A stretch of 64,000 nt of DNA from Ignatzschineria ureiclastica (GCF_003121845.1 NZ_QEWQ01000001.1:186001-250000), one strand, 5' to 3'; counted from the first letter of the stretch, positions 1-8,861 are shown. The notes: generated by a model from the letters alone, not told the origin. Made by a program: numbers and translations.

Positions 1-346
1 TATGCGTCACTATATTGATGAAGAATTTGTGATTCAATTTCTCTTAAAATCATTCCGAGAGGGTGCTTGGCGTTTTAATGTCCCTGTATTAGATCGAGAT
101 TATGATGAAGTTGCCGGTTGGAGAACAATACCTACCTGGCATGGCCCGGCACTCTTTATTATTGGCGACGATTCCCCCTATGTTCTCAAAGAGTATCAAG
201 CTGAAATCCAAGCCCAACTCCCTGATGCAACGGCAACAGTGATCGCCGGCGCTGGTCATTGGGTTCACGCACAAAAGACGGATTTAGTACTCAAAGCAAT
301 ACACCGTTTCTTGAGTGACAATGAGGCTACAATCGAATCCCCTTAA
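1..346 (+). CDS. ybfF: alpha/beta hydrolase, YbfF-type esterase (C-terminal part, cut by window edge)
   Basis: The reading frame is open from the left edge and ends at 346, giving about 114 residues of a family whose members are about 255 residues long. The Met near base 2 is therefore probably internal. The segment WRFNVPVL, the strand PALFIIGDDSPYV and the closing catalytic-His region GAGHWVHAQK match the end of E. coli YbfF, a small acyl-CoA/ester thioesterase-like hydrolase. In the alpha/beta-hydrolase fold the His in GHWVH is the third member of the Ser-Asp-His triad; the nucleophile Ser lies outside the window. The family assignment is firm. The natural substrate is unknown. Confidence 0.85.
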   Translation, partial: MRHYIDEEFVIQFLLKSFREGAWRFNVPVLDRDYDEVAGWRTIPTWHGPALFIIGDDSPYVLKEYQAEIQAQLPDATATVIAGAGHWVHAQKTDLVLKAIHRFLSDNEATIESP

Positions 347-373
347 AATCCGACTCTAAGGCAATAATTTCTA

Positions 374-403
374 TTGACAGAGTAGAAGTATAAGCAGTAG
401 AAT
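374..403 (+). promoter_or_regulatory. sigma70-type promoter of tRNA-Leu
   Basis: TTGACA at 374-379 is a perfect -35. TAGAAT at 398-403 is a good -10 after an 18-base spacer. The tRNA begins 31 bases further on. Confidence 0.7.
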
Positions 404-434
404 AACTCCCCTACCAACAAGTAGTAAACACAAT

Positions 435-519
435 GCCGGAGTGGTGGAATGGTAGACACGGAGGATTCAAAATCCTCTGCTTAATAGGCGTGAGAGTTCG
501 AGTCTCTCCTTCGGTACCA
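435..519 (+). tRNA. tRNA-Leu (anticodon CAA)
   Basis: This 85-base cloverleaf has a long variable arm, as expected for a class II tRNA. The acceptor arm GCCGGAG pairs with CTTCGGT, followed by discriminator A and an encoded CCA. The anticodon stem encloses CAA, which reads UUG. T-loop GTTCGAG is present. A good promoter precedes it and a strong hairpin terminator follows. Confidence 0.95.
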
Positions 520-524
520 AATGC

Positions 525-558
525 AAATAGCGATCTCTCAAGGATCGCTATTTTTTTG
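525..558 (+). terminator. rho-independent terminator of tRNA-Leu
   Basis: The stem AATAGCGATC / GATCGCTATT is followed by a run of seven T. It starts six bases after the tRNA CCA end. Confidence 0.85.
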
Positions 559-651
559 TTTGTTGGATAATGGGTGGATTGTACCCTTATCTGTACCCTT
601 GTTTTTAACGATAAGTTTACAATTAAAAATTGGGACTAAGATTCAACCCTT

Positions 652-855
652 TCAATAATGAAATCTACATTGAATAATTGAGATTTTTTCATCACTTACT
701 TCATACACTAGACGATGCTTCTCATCTATTCGCCGACTCCAAAATCCTGAAAGATTTGCTTTTAGTGGCTCTGGTTTTCCTACACCTTCAAAAGGTGTTC
801 TTTGACACTCCTTAATCAAGGCATTAATTCTTTTAGGGGCTTTTTTATTTCCATT
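652..855 (-). pseudogene. yoeB: YoeB/Txe-family mRNA interferase, 5'-truncated remnant
   Basis: Read on the minus strand, this open stretch encodes about 67 residues of a YoeB/Txe toxin: RINALIKE, RTPFEGVGKPEPL, LSGFWSRRI, EKHRLVYEV and the terminal HY. The residues known to be catalytic in YoeB (Glu of KPEPL, Arg of HRLVY, His-Tyr at the C-terminus) are kept. The N-terminal 20 or so residues, with the usual WxxxxWxDYxxW pattern, are missing. An in-frame TAG at 856-858 closes the frame, and no plausible start codon is present before the first conserved segment. Only 11 bases separate that TAG from the antitoxin stop, so a deletion plus a stop mutation broke the gene. Inference: the toxin is dead. 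A frameshift assembly error is unlikely to explain the missing N-terminus. Confidence 0.8.
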
Positions 856-866
856 CTATGCTTCTA

Positions 867-1124
867 TTATTCATCTTCAATCAATTCACACTCAATAATT
901 TGACCTGATCGTAATTGCACAATAGATTCATTCAAACGATTAGCATTATTAGGGGAGGATAGAAGATATAATGTTTCCATTATACTATCATAATAATCTC
1001 GCCCCATAACTACGGCATGGCCCCTATCTTTTCTAGTGATGAGTGCTACCTCAGCATCTTCAACGACTTTATCTAAAATTAATTTTAGATTTTTACGGGC
1101 ATCAGAATATGTGTATATATGCAT
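867..1124 (-). CDS. yefM: type II antitoxin, YefM/Phd family
   Basis: This 85-residue protein starts MHIYTYSDARKNL and contains VALITRKDRGHAVVM and the DYDSI-like segment RDYYDSIMETLYLL. These are hallmarks of the YefM/Phd DNA-binding antitoxin fold, with an acidic C-terminal tail (ECELIEDE) that would cap the toxin. YefM antitoxins bind YoeB and repress their own promoter. The toxin lies directly downstream on the same strand but is broken, so this is an orphan antitoxin. A GGAGAT ribosome site lies just before the start. It may still repress the locus or neutralise a related toxin elsewhere; that is inference. Confidence 0.85.
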   Translation of the reverse strand: MHIYTYSDARKNLKLILDKVVEDAEVALITRKDRGHAVVMGRDYYDSIMETLYLLSSPNNANRLNESIVQLRSGQIIECELIEDE

Positions 1125-1271
1125 CGTTCATCTCCTTGTATTTCTTTCACTTATCAATAGAAAATCAACAAAACCGCTTTAATATTTTTTATTAGCTGAT
1201 ATAAATATTATTATCTAATATATTGTCAGTAAGATATAAAATTCTCCTTTAACTAAAGTAATTCATTCATC

Positions 1272-1976
1272 ATGCCTCAAACCAATTCATCCCAAATTCC
1301 TGCTGTTGAGTCGTCTTCGATGGCGTTTCTTTTGGCGCTTATTGCCGGCTGTCTTAATGGGTTTACTTACCATAAGATTAAAGCTTTTAGCACACTGCAA
1401 TCGGGCAATTTAATTCTGCTTGGCGATAGTATTGCGATGGCTGATTGGGATCATCTGACTAAAATTATTGCGGTCACGATCGCCTTTGGGTTAGGTTCTA
1501 TGACAACCGCCTTTATTGCTTATAAGGAGCTAGAACATAAACGGATTTGGTCCTACTCTATTTTAATCATTGAAGCGATAATTCTTGCCGTCATTGCAAC
1601 CGGCATTTTAAATGAGATTCTCTCTATTACCCATATCTGCTTAATTATCTCGTTCATTGCCGGTATGCAGGGAAATGCGTTTCATAAAGTCAAAGGGATG
1701 ACCTATGGTAATGTAGCCATGACACCTGTGGTACAAGCGGCGTTTAACTATCTCATGATTGCGCTCTTTGGGCGATTACAGGCTTGGCTTAAAAGTATGG
1801 TCTTTTTCTATGTTGTGATCGGCTTTGCGCTTGGTGGCTTAGTCGGCACCATTATGACGGCTTATACCGGGGAGAAATCTCTATTGTTGCCGGCATTTAT
1901 TTTAATTTTGATCTTTATTCGGCTACTTTATGAACAAAAACGATATTCCAAGCCGATTGATTCTACTTATAATTGA
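1272..1976 (+). CDS. DUF1275 (YoaK-like) integral membrane protein
   Basis: The product has 234 residues with about six hydrophobic segments. The N-terminal segment is AFLLALIAGCLNGFTY, followed by the family signature region LQSGNLILLG. A second conserved patch, GMQGNAFHKVKGMTYGNVAMT, has the GMQNA-like motif typical of DUF1275/YoaK. The biochemical role of the family is unknown; some members are suspected small-molecule transporters. The gene stands alone. A repeat copy begins 14 bases after its stop. The family call is good and no function can be given. Confidence 0.8.
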   Translation: MPQTNSSQIPAVESSSMAFLLALIAGCLNGFTYHKIKAFSTLQSGNLILLGDSIAMADWDHLTKIIAVTIAFGLGSMTTAFIAYKELEHKRIWSYSILIIEAIILAVIATGILNEILSITHICLIISFIAGMQGNAFHKVKGMTYGNVAMTPVVQAAFNYLMIALFGRLQAWLKSMVFFYVVIGFALGGLVGTIMTAYTGEKSLLLPAFILILIFIRLLYEQKRYSKPIDSTYN

Positions 1977-1989
1977 TCTTCTTTATAGT

Positions 1990-2163
1990 TATAGTAAATT
2001 TGGTTTAAGAAAAATGGCTTTTAAACAACTATTGTAGGGTTTTAAAAGAAGATAAAACCTGACTCACCAATACTTGCAAGACGCCGGATAGAACGGCTTC
2101 CTTGCTTTTTACAGCTGATACGCCGGCATTTAAATAACCTTATTTTGAACCGATCTCCCTATA
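1990..2163 (+). repeat. interspersed MITE-like repeat, long form, copy 1
   Basis: It begins TATAGTAAATTTGGTTTAAG and ends ACCGATCTCCCTATA, so the right end is slightly decayed. The internal part carries the family core CTTGCAAG, GCCGGATAGAAC and GATACGCCGGCA. It lies between a plus-strand membrane-protein gene and the convergent sufT terminator. Confidence 0.85.
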
Positions 2164-2202
2164 AATTTTCTTTATAGTCAATTTAGAGAGAATTGAAAGC
2201 AC

Positions 2203-2232
2203 AATAAAAGGGAAGCAAAATCACTTCCCTTT
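2203..2232 (-). terminator. terminator of sufU-sufT
   Basis: On the minus strand AAAGGGAAG / CTTCCCTTT forms a stem with a six-base loop, followed by TTTATT. It lies 54 bases past the sufT stop. Confidence 0.75.
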
Positions 2233-2285
2233 CCTTGCTGCTGTCATTGAAAATAATTGAATATCAAGCGATATCAATTATTCAC

Positions 2286-2675
2286 CTAGAGCATATTGAG
2301 CTCTAATTTAGCGCGCAATGACATTCGTTGAGGTGTCCAGAATGGTTCCCATACGAGATCGACCATACACTCTTTAATTTCTGGAATTGAGTAGACTGCA
2401 TTAGAAACCCATCCCGGCATTTCACCCGCGACAGGACAACCCGGTGCTGTGAGCGTCATATCAACTCTTACCCGGATATTATTTTCAGTCAGATCTAAAA
2501 ACTCAATCACATAGATTAATCCTAACTCAAAAATATCTACTGGAATCTCAGGATCATAGACCTTTTTAAGCGCATCGATAATCGCTTCGATTAACTCATT
2601 CGGCGCTTCTGCAGGATTGACCCCTTCTGCAAAGAGAATTTGTGGGTAATTCGGTTCGTCTTGATTTACATCCAT
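2286..2675 (-). CDS. sufT: SUF-system Fe-S maturation protein SufT (MIP18/DUF59)
   Basis: The product has 129 residues. The MIP18/DUF59 domain spans most of it: AIIDALKKVYDPEIPVDIFELGLIY, then MTLTAPGCPVAGEMP, with the conserved Cys of the APGCP loop. SufT proteins help mature Fe-S proteins in bacteria that use SUF machinery. I place the start at the ATG at 2675 because AAGGA sits nine bases upstream; a GTG five codons earlier would overlap that ribosome site. The gene follows sufU, with a spacer of about 60 bases, and the pair probably forms one transcript ending at the hairpin near 2210. No sufBCDS genes are in the window. Confidence 0.85.
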   Translation of the reverse strand: MDVNQDEPNYPQILFAEGVNPAEAPNELIEAIIDALKKVYDPEIPVDIFELGLIYVIEFLDLTENNIRVRVDMTLTAPGCPVAGEMPGWVSNAVYSIPEIKECMVDLVWEPFWTPQRMSLRAKLELNML

Positions 2676-2734
2676 CGTACTATCCTTCACTTCTGTTTTT
2701 GATTCAAATTATCACAACCTGAATCTATTCAATA

Positions 2735-3181
2735 TTATTCTGTTTTAGCGACTTCATCTTTTTCATGAATCGCAGAATGCAGCGCATGCCAAGCTAATGT
2801 GGCACATTTTACTCGTGAAGGATATTCACGAACGCCAGTTAAAACCCGTAATTTACCAAGGCCTTCACTATCTTCCCCATCGAGCATCACTGCATCATGA
2901 AATAGATTGAAAAGTTGATCAGCCTCTTCTACCGTTTTACCCTTAATTGCTTCAGTCATCATCGAACTTGATGCCGTTGAAATCGCACAGCCATCCCCTT
3001 GGAAAGAGACATCCGTAATGATGCCATCTTCAATCGTTGCGTAGACTTCAATCTGATCGCCACAAAGAGGATTATAGCCCTCTGCGTGATGGGTACAAGG
3101 ATCAATCACTCGGCAATTACGTGGATGACGATTATGATCTAAGATCATCTCTTGATAGAGCTCTTTAATATCAAAACTCAT
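2735..3181 (-). CDS. sufU: Fe-S cluster assembly scaffold/sulfur acceptor SufU
   Basis: The 148-residue product has the NifU-N/IscU fold with the three conserved Cys: NPLCGD, GDGCAIS and RVKCATLAWHAL. The insertion between the second and third Cys, containing LDGEDSEGLGKL, is typical of SufU rather than IscU. SufU takes sulfur from the SufS desulfurase in a zinc-dependent way. The start MSFDIKELY at 3181 is chosen because GGTGGT precedes it and because upstream in-frame residues look non-family. It is co-transcribed with sufT. SufU is best known from Gram-positive bacteria, so its use here is of note. Confidence 0.88.
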   Translation of the reverse strand: MSFDIKELYQEMILDHNRHPRNCRVIDPCTHHAEGYNPLCGDQIEVYATIEDGIITDVSFQGDGCAISTASSSMMTEAIKGKTVEEADQLFNLFHDAVMLDGEDSEGLGKLRVLTGVREYPSRVKCATLAWHALHSAIHEKDEVAKTE

Positions 3182-3638
3182 GATAAATATTACCACCTTA
3201 GAAATAGAACTAAATTTGTACTGATTATAACGGATCAAGTCAACCTTGACGAGTATTGATTACGAGAATCGATCAAAACACCTCTTTAATACCCCTTTAT
3301 GTTGTTATGCTAAATAGATCATTTAGCATAATTAATTATGATTTTCCCAGCGACTTATGCTACATAGTATTCTTTTAGAAAAAGAAAAACTTTTGCATAT
3401 TTCTAATAAGCGTTCACTCAAGATCAGATAAAAGAACGCTAAAATGAATAATAGCAATCATGTTTACACTTTAATTCAAGATCTTCCCACCTATCGGATA
3501 AAAATCCTCGTTGGCTATTTTGCCTATTTGTGAGAAAATCAAAAGTCAATTTGAAATTGCCTCGTGTTATTTCACAAACAAATTCATATATAATTGGTAC
3601 AAATTCATTAATGAATAATAGAAAAGGATGGTTACTGA
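3182..3638. other. divergent intergenic region, sufU / accD
   Basis: This 457-base AT-rich spacer lies between divergent genes and must hold both promoters. TATAAT at 3589-3594 is a likely -10 for accD, although I see no good -35. A short palindrome, CATAATTAATTATG, lies near 3330. Open frames crossing it on the minus strand look like shadows. Confidence 0.5.
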
Positions 3639-4508
3639 ATGAACTGGTTTGAACGCATAATTCCCATGATTCGTACCCAGAAAAAAGGAAGTACGGTTCC
3701 CGAAGGCGTATGGGCGAAATGTCGTTCTTGTGACGCCGTTCTCTATCAGCAAGAACTGAGCGCAAACTTACAAGTTTGTCCAAAATGTGATGCGCATATG
3801 CGAATTGATCCGCGTACGCGCCTACTTGCATTTTTAGATGAAAACTCAGCAACAGAACTAGGGACTGAGATTGAATCTGTCGACTTCTTAAACTTTAAAG
3901 ATAGTAAGCGCTATCGTGATCGTTTAGCTGATGCACAAAAATCCACCGGCGAAACAGAAGCATTAATTGCAATGCATGGTACGCTTAAAGGTATGCCCAT
4001 CTCGGTTGCTGCATTTAACTTCAACTTCATGGGCGGTTCGATGGGCTCAGTAGTGGGCGAGCGTTTTATTCGCGCGGTCAATTATAGCCTTGAAAACAAT
4101 GCCCCTTTAGTCACCTTTATGACCAGTGGCGGTGCTCGGATGCAAGAAGGCTTAACATCACTCATGCAGATGGCAAAAACCTCAGCGGGAATTGCACGCC
4201 TCAATGAGAAGCATATTCCTTTTATCTCTGTTTTGACTGATCCTACCTTTGGGGGTGTATCAGCAAGTTTAGCCATGTTAGGCGATCTTAATATCGCAGA
4301 ACCTCAAGCGCTAATCGGTTTTGCAGGCCCTCGCGTCATTGAGCAAACCGTTCGAGAAAAATTACCAGAAGGTTTCCAACGTTCTGAGTTTTTACTTGAA
4401 AAAGGGGCGATTGATATGATCATTGACCGCCGGCAGCTCCGCAATGAGATCGCAAGTATCCTTGCAAAATTAACCCATCAAGGCCAACCTTTAGATGAGG
4501 TCAATTAA
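3639..4508 (+). CDS. accD: acetyl-CoA carboxylase carboxyltransferase subunit beta
   Basis: The product has 289 residues. It carries a C4 zinc ribbon (Cys28, Cys31, Cys47, Cys50) followed by the crotonase-fold carboxyltransferase domain with [20 protein letters not shown] and [10 protein letters not shown]. With AccA it transfers the carboxyl group from biotin to acetyl-CoA, the first committed step of fatty acid synthesis. AAAAGGA precedes the ATG. The order accD-folC-SPOR/dedD-cvpA equals that of E. coli. A hairpin terminator separates it from folC, so the two may be transcribed separately. Confidence 0.97.
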   Translation: MNWFERIIPMIRTQKKGSTVPEGVWAKCRSCDAVLYQQELSANLQVCPKCDAHMRIDPRTRLLAFLDENSATELGTEIESVDFLNFKDSKRYRDRLADAQKSTGETEALIAMHGTLKGMPISVAAFNFNFMGGSMGSVVGERFIRAVNYSLENNAPLVTFMTSGGARMQEGLTSLMQMAKTSAGIARLNEKHIPFISVLTDPTFGGVSASLAMLGDLNIAEPQALIGFAGPRVIEQTVREKLPEGFQRSEFLLEKGAIDMIIDRRQLRNEIASILAKLTHQGQPLDEVN

Positions 4509-4621
4509 TCAATGGTTAATCATTTTAGGCTACAGATTTTAACTAAAGCTTTTTAATTAAAACTTTTGACTAAAATGAACTTTTGATTTGCTAGACAATA
4601 AGATATCACTCTCAAAAATAT

Positions 4622-4679
4622 CAAGCTATCTTCTTCAAACATCCCATTACGATGTGAGCGAATAGAAGATAGCTTTTTT
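4622..4679 (+). terminator. terminator after accD
   Basis: AAGCTATCTTCT pairs with AGAAGATAGCTT, 29 bases apart, followed by TTTTTTC. Confidence 0.75.
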
Positions 4680-4746
4680 CTTGATTAGATAAGTTCTATA
4701 ATAACGCGGTTTTATCTTATCCCTATCTACCCTATACGAGATCATC

Positions 4747-6081
4747 ATGGCGCCAACACACTCCCTGCAATCTTGGTTAACTTATCTAGAAGCGATTCAT
4801 CCACTTTCGATGGATTTCAAACTTGCGCGTATTCAAACAGTATATGCGCGGTTAAATCTTGCCCCTATTGCCCCTTTAATTATTACCGTTGCCGGCACGA
4901 ATGGTAAAGGATCAACGTCTACCACCATTGCCAACCTCTATCGTGCAGCAGGTTATGAAGTCGGACTATTCACATCCCCCCATATTCATCGTTTTAATGA
5001 ACGTATTCGCCTCAACCTCGAAGAAGTAGCAGACTCTCAACTAATTAAGGCGTTTGAGCAGATTGAGGCGGCAAGAGGCGAGATCACCCTAACCTATTTT
5101 GAATTTGCGACATTAGCGGCCTTTATCATCTTTAAAGAAGCCAAAGTTGATGTTGCTGTTCTTGAAGTCGGATTAGGCGGACGATTGGACTCTACTAATA
5201 TTGTAGATGCGGATATTGCCATCATTACCCCTATTGGACTTGATCACACAGCCCAATTAGGCAATACTCTCCACGAAATTGCCGGCGAAAAGGCGGGGAT
5301 TATTAAGCCTCATGCTTTCGTTGTCACTGCGGAAACAACGCCTGATAGTGCAATTATTGATAAAGCACAGCAAGAGAGAGCAACGCTCTACATCAACGGC
5401 AAAGATTATCGTTACCATGTATTAGACAATGGACAATTTGAGTATCAATGGCAGGAAAACTCTGCCATCCAACTACTCGCACCGAAATTACAGGGGTTAC
5501 ATCAATATCAAAATGCGGCCGCTGCGATTTCAGCGCTCTACCTCTCTCAATCGATTCAAAAGCCTACATTTAAAGCAAAACCCTTCGATCAAGCCACCAT
5601 TCAAGCGGGTTTGCAATCTGTCAAACTAGAGGGGCGATTCCAAGCACTTACCCGGCAAGACTTTCCTCGAGTTTTTCTTGATGTTACCCATAATCCGCAA
5701 GGGGCAACAGCTTTACGCGAGCTTTTAGAATCCATTAAACAGAAGAGTCATCAAGCATTGCCCAACCAATCGATTAAAATCGTCGCGCTTCTTGGCATGC
5801 TACAAGATAAAGATGCTGCCGGATTAGTTACGCATCTTGCACAGGTCATTGATGAATGGGTAACCGTTTCGCTTGAGGGAGATCGAGGACAATCGGCAGC
5901 GGATTTAGCGTCAAGAATCACACCGCTTATCGCAAAAGCGCCCCAACAAGCCCCTACAATTGCTACGGGCTGCTCGCTTGCTTTAAGTGACTGTCAAGTT
6001 TATGATATTATCCTAGTATTTGGTTCTTTCCATATGATTGCGGAAAGTCTCGCTTGGTTTAAAGAGAACAATTATGTCTAA
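4747..6081 (+). CDS. folC: bifunctional dihydrofolate synthase / folylpolyglutamate synthase
   Basis: The product has 444 residues and belongs to the Mur-ligase family. The ATP-binding loop GTNGKGST is at residues 50-57. FTSPHIHRFNERIR is the pteroate/folate-binding region, EVGLGGRLDSTN a further signature, and LDVTHNPQG starts the C-terminal ligase domain. It adds glutamate to dihydropteroate and to folates in the cytoplasm. The 3' end overlaps the next gene by eight bases, indicating translational coupling. Confidence 0.95.
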   Translation: MAPTHSLQSWLTYLEAIHPLSMDFKLARIQTVYARLNLAPIAPLIITVAGTNGKGSTSTTIANLYRAAGYEVGLFTSPHIHRFNERIRLNLEEVADSQLIKAFEQIEAARGEITLTYFEFATLAAFIIFKEAKVDVAVLEVGLGGRLDSTNIVDADIAIITPIGLDHTAQLGNTLHEIAGEKAGIIKPHAFVVTAETTPDSAIIDKAQQERATLYINGKDYRYHVLDNGQFEYQWQENSAIQLLAPKLQGLHQYQNAAAAISALYLSQSIQKPTFKAKPFDQATIQAGLQSVKLEGRFQALTRQDFPRVFLDVTHNPQGATALRELLESIKQKSHQALPNQSIKIVALLGMLQDKDAAGLVTHLAQVIDEWVTVSLEGDRGQSAADLASRITPLIAKAPQQAPTIATGCSLALSDCQVYDIILVFGSFHMIAESLAWFKENNYV

Positions 6082-6961
6082 AACTACTTCAAATTCTATT
6101 ACACAACGTATCGTTGGCGCAGTAGTATTACTCGCACTTATTGCATTGATTGCCGTATTACTATTCCAACCATCTGACAAATTACCAAGTACTGCCTCGA
6201 AAGGTCAAAGACCAACGACGACAGCACCAGAAGCGACTATCCGCCCAGGAAGCAATCAAGCACCACCGATTATTGTGCTTGAGAGCACGCCGGGGAATCA
6301 GGGGACTATTGCTCAAGGAACCATTAGCCAAGGCAATAATGTTACGCTTCCCAATATTACAGCTCCGGAGACTAATGCACCGTCAGTAGAAGTGGTAGAT
6401 GAAGCAATTTGGCAACAAGTAGAGCAAGCAACCGCACAAGTTAAACCACCTGCACCCGCTAATAATCGCCCTATCGCACAAGGTTTTAACGCTTCAACAC
6501 AAGCAACTGCACCGGCAGCACTGACTCACAACAATACAGCACAACAAAAACCAAGCTCTAAACCTAATAATGGAGCCGCTACGGCAAATACAGCTAAAAA
6601 GCCGGAGCCTACACCGCCTAAATTAGAGCTTGTTTCTAGTAGCCAAGCTAGCCAAAATCGAGCACCAGCGGCGACACAAAATAGCAAAGCGCCTGCTCAA
6701 ACGGCGACAAAATCTGCGGCAAAACCGGCTACTCAAGGAGGGTGGTATGTCCAGTTAGGTGCTTTTGGTAAAGCAGAAAATGCACAGAAAACTTATAACC
6801 AATACAAACAATTAGGTTACAATGTGCGCATTCAAAAAGAGAATAACATTCATCGGGTACAAGTAGGTCCTTATGCTTCCAAAGAAGCCGCTGAACAGAT
6901 TAAAACTCGCACCCGAAACTCAAAAGAAGGGATTAATCCTTCGGTTATTCGTATACCTTAA
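6074..6961 (+). CDS. dedD: SPOR-domain membrane protein (DedD-like)
   Basis: The product has 295 residues. A short cytoplasmic tail is followed by one transmembrane helix at about residues 12-32 (IVGAVVLLALIALIAVLLF), then a long Ala/Thr/Pro/Gln-rich linker. A C-terminal SPOR domain begins near GGWYVQLGAFG and includes HRVQVGPYASKEAAE. SPOR domains bind denuded septal peptidoglycan, so the protein should localise to the division site. I start it at the ATG at 6074, inside the end of folC, because upstream in-frame sequence is folC coding DNA. The gene position equals that of E. coli dedD. The linker is low complexity and probably disordered. Confidence 0.85.
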   Translation: MSKTTSNSITQRIVGAVVLLALIALIAVLLFQPSDKLPSTASKGQRPTTTAPEATIRPGSNQAPPIIVLESTPGNQGTIAQGTISQGNNVTLPNITAPETNAPSVEVVDEAIWQQVEQATAQVKPPAPANNRPIAQGFNASTQATAPAALTHNNTAQQKPSSKPNNGAATANTAKKPEPTPPKLELVSSSQASQNRAPAATQNSKAPAQTATKSAAKPATQGGWYVQLGAFGKAENAQKTYNQYKQLGYNVRIQKENNIHRVQVGPYASKEAAEQIKTRTRNSKEGINPSVIRIP

Positions 6962-7010
6962 ATTTCCCACCGCTCGATTCAATCGGGCGTTATGCTAGGA
7001 GCTTTTCATC

Positions 7011-7613
7011 GTGGATATTTCGACCATTATTGATGCCGTTATTATTGCCATTATCGCCATTTCAGTTGTTGTGGCATTTTTCAGAGGCTTTATCTCTGAA
7101 GCACTTTCACTTATTGTCTGGATTTTAGCCTTTGTGGGCGCTGTTAAATATTATGAATCTGTTGGTGAAATGCTCCCTAAACTTTTTGGAAATAGCATGA
7201 GCATGTTAAGCGGAGAGGATTCAATCTTCGGTGCACTCATCAGCTTTGCTATTACCTTCATTGGTTTATTGATTATTTTAGGGTTATTAAATCTACTCAT
7301 TACATTCTTACTACGTAAATTCAATATCTCTTGGCCTGATCGCCTACTCGGGGCTTTTTTCGGCTTACTTCGTGGTATGTTCATTGTGGCCATTATTTCA
7401 CTCTTTATTATCGAATCACCCTTCAAAGATAATGAATATTGGACACAAGCAAAATTAAGCCCGATTGCCTCATCTTGGGCGAATACACTTGCTGGCTTTA
7501 TCCCTGAGAACTTCCTTGAAAGTATCAATACCTCAGTGATTGCACCAGCTAAAGCCTCAATTGAGCAAAATTCTGATACACTCAGATCTGAAGCTTTAAA
7601 ATCTGTACTCTAA
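7011..7613 (+). CDS. cvpA: CvpA family membrane protein
   Basis: The product has 200 residues, with four hydrophobic segments in the first 135 and a polar amphipathic C-terminus. The N-terminus DAVIIAIIAISVVVAFFRGF followed by ISEALSLIVWILAF is typical of CvpA, which is linked in enterobacteria to colicin V export and envelope integrity. Translation starts at GTG (7011), with AGGAG ten bases upstream. In E. coli the next gene is purF; here ubiG follows, so the classical operon is broken after cvpA. Confidence 0.88.
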   Translation: MDISTIIDAVIIAIIAISVVVAFFRGFISEALSLIVWILAFVGAVKYYESVGEMLPKLFGNSMSMLSGEDSIFGALISFAITFIGLLIILGLLNLLITFLLRKFNISWPDRLLGAFFGLLRGMFIVAIISLFIIESPFKDNEYWTQAKLSPIASSWANTLAGFIPENFLESINTSVIAPAKASIEQNSDTLRSEALKSVL

Positions 7614-7791
7614 TCCTATACAGATAGCATTCATACCGCCATAATAAAGCACCTTCAATAAAACGAAATAAAGGGGCATTAAAATGGATTAGGATGTGAC
7701 ATGTCAGTTGCATCATCATTTACCAATGCCCATTTACAATTATATCTTCACGAATATAGTTCACGGATATAACGTGACAGGAGAATCAACT

Positions 7792-8481
7792 ATGCAAAAT
7801 GTCGCACAGGATGAGATCGAAAAATTCAACGATCAAGATTGGTGGAACACGGATGGACCGCTTAAAACCCTACATGATATCAATCCTACCCGTTTTGAAT
7901 TTATCAATACTTATGTGGATTTGCATAATCAGAAAGCGCTTGATATTGGTTGCGGCGGCGGCATCATTGCCGAAGGTTTAGCGCAACGTCATGCCCATGT
8001 TACAGCAATTGATATGGCACCTAATGCCATTGCGATTGCAAAAGCACATGCGGCCCAAACAGCTCTGCAAATTGACTATCAAGTAGTGACTGCCGAAGCG
8101 TTTGCAGAATCGCACAGTGAGGCTTTCGACGTTATTACCTGTCTTGAGATGCTTGAGCATGTACCCTCACCCCACTCTATTATCAATGCTGCCAGTCAGA
8201 TGTTAAAACCCGGCGGCGCGATCTTCTTCTCAACCATTAATCGAACCTTTAAGGCTAAAAGTTTAGCGGTATTTGCAGCCGAAAATGTATTACGAATCGT
8301 CCCCAAAGGAACGCACGATTACAATAAATTTATTACGCCTCTCGAACTCTATGAGATGTGTGATGCGGCAGGTCTTGAAGTGAAAAAAATTCAAGGGATG
8401 AGCTATAATCCTTTTAATCGGGTAGCAGCACTGACTGATGATGTCAGCATGAATTATCTTCTCTATGCAAAAAAACGATAA
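7792..8481 (+). CDS. ubiG: ubiquinone biosynthesis O-methyltransferase
   Basis: The 229-residue class I SAM methyltransferase has motif I DIGCGGG at residues 51-57, then CLEMLEHVP and LKPGGAIFFSTINRT, which are specific for UbiG. It performs both O-methylations of the ubiquinone head group. The ATG at 7792 is chosen because AGGAG precedes it and because MQNVAQDEIEKF is the normal UbiG N-terminus. About 180 bases without a gene separate it from cvpA. A terminator follows. Confidence 0.95.
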   Translation: MQNVAQDEIEKFNDQDWWNTDGPLKTLHDINPTRFEFINTYVDLHNQKALDIGCGGGIIAEGLAQRHAHVTAIDMAPNAIAIAKAHAAQTALQIDYQVVTAEAFAESHSEAFDVITCLEMLEHVPSPHSIINAASQMLKPGGAIFFSTINRTFKAKSLAVFAAENVLRIVPKGTHDYNKFITPLELYEMCDAAGLEVKKIQGMSYNPFNRVAALTDDVSMNYLLYAKKR

Positions 8482-8569
8482 TTATTCTTATTTTCATTAT
8501 TAATGATAATAACTATATCGATATAGAGTATCTATATGGAGAGTATCGATATAGAGTATTCATATAAGA

Positions 8570-8594
8570 GGTTGCCATCGGCAGCCTTTTTTTA
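8570..8594 (+). terminator. terminator after ubiG
   Basis: The stem GGTTGCC / GGCAGCC with a three-base loop is followed by TTTTTTT. Just before it, a 16-base direct repeat TATCGATATAGAGTAT occurs twice, near 8517 and 8544. Confidence 0.8.
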
Positions 8595-8861
8595 TGGCGA
8601 TTGATAGATGAACGCCTCATAGCGTTACGACAGGTTCGCATAAATGGCTACTGAAAAGCCTCTTCAGTCTACAAAGAATCCGATGATACACTTGATAGAT
8701 CCGTTTATCATCCCCATTATTCTAAATTAGAAATAATTGATACAACATCGAAGTCATACTGAAGAGTTTTAAAAGTAGCGCGATGTAATTTGATATCATA
8801 GTGACTTTATACGATTTACGATATCTGTCACATTTAGTTTAATCATGAGGATTTTTAAAGT

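Noticed and set aside
560-650. Integrase attachment site after tRNA-Leu
   Set aside because: No integrase gene or direct copy of the tRNA 3' end is visible; two GTACCCTT octamers alone are too little.
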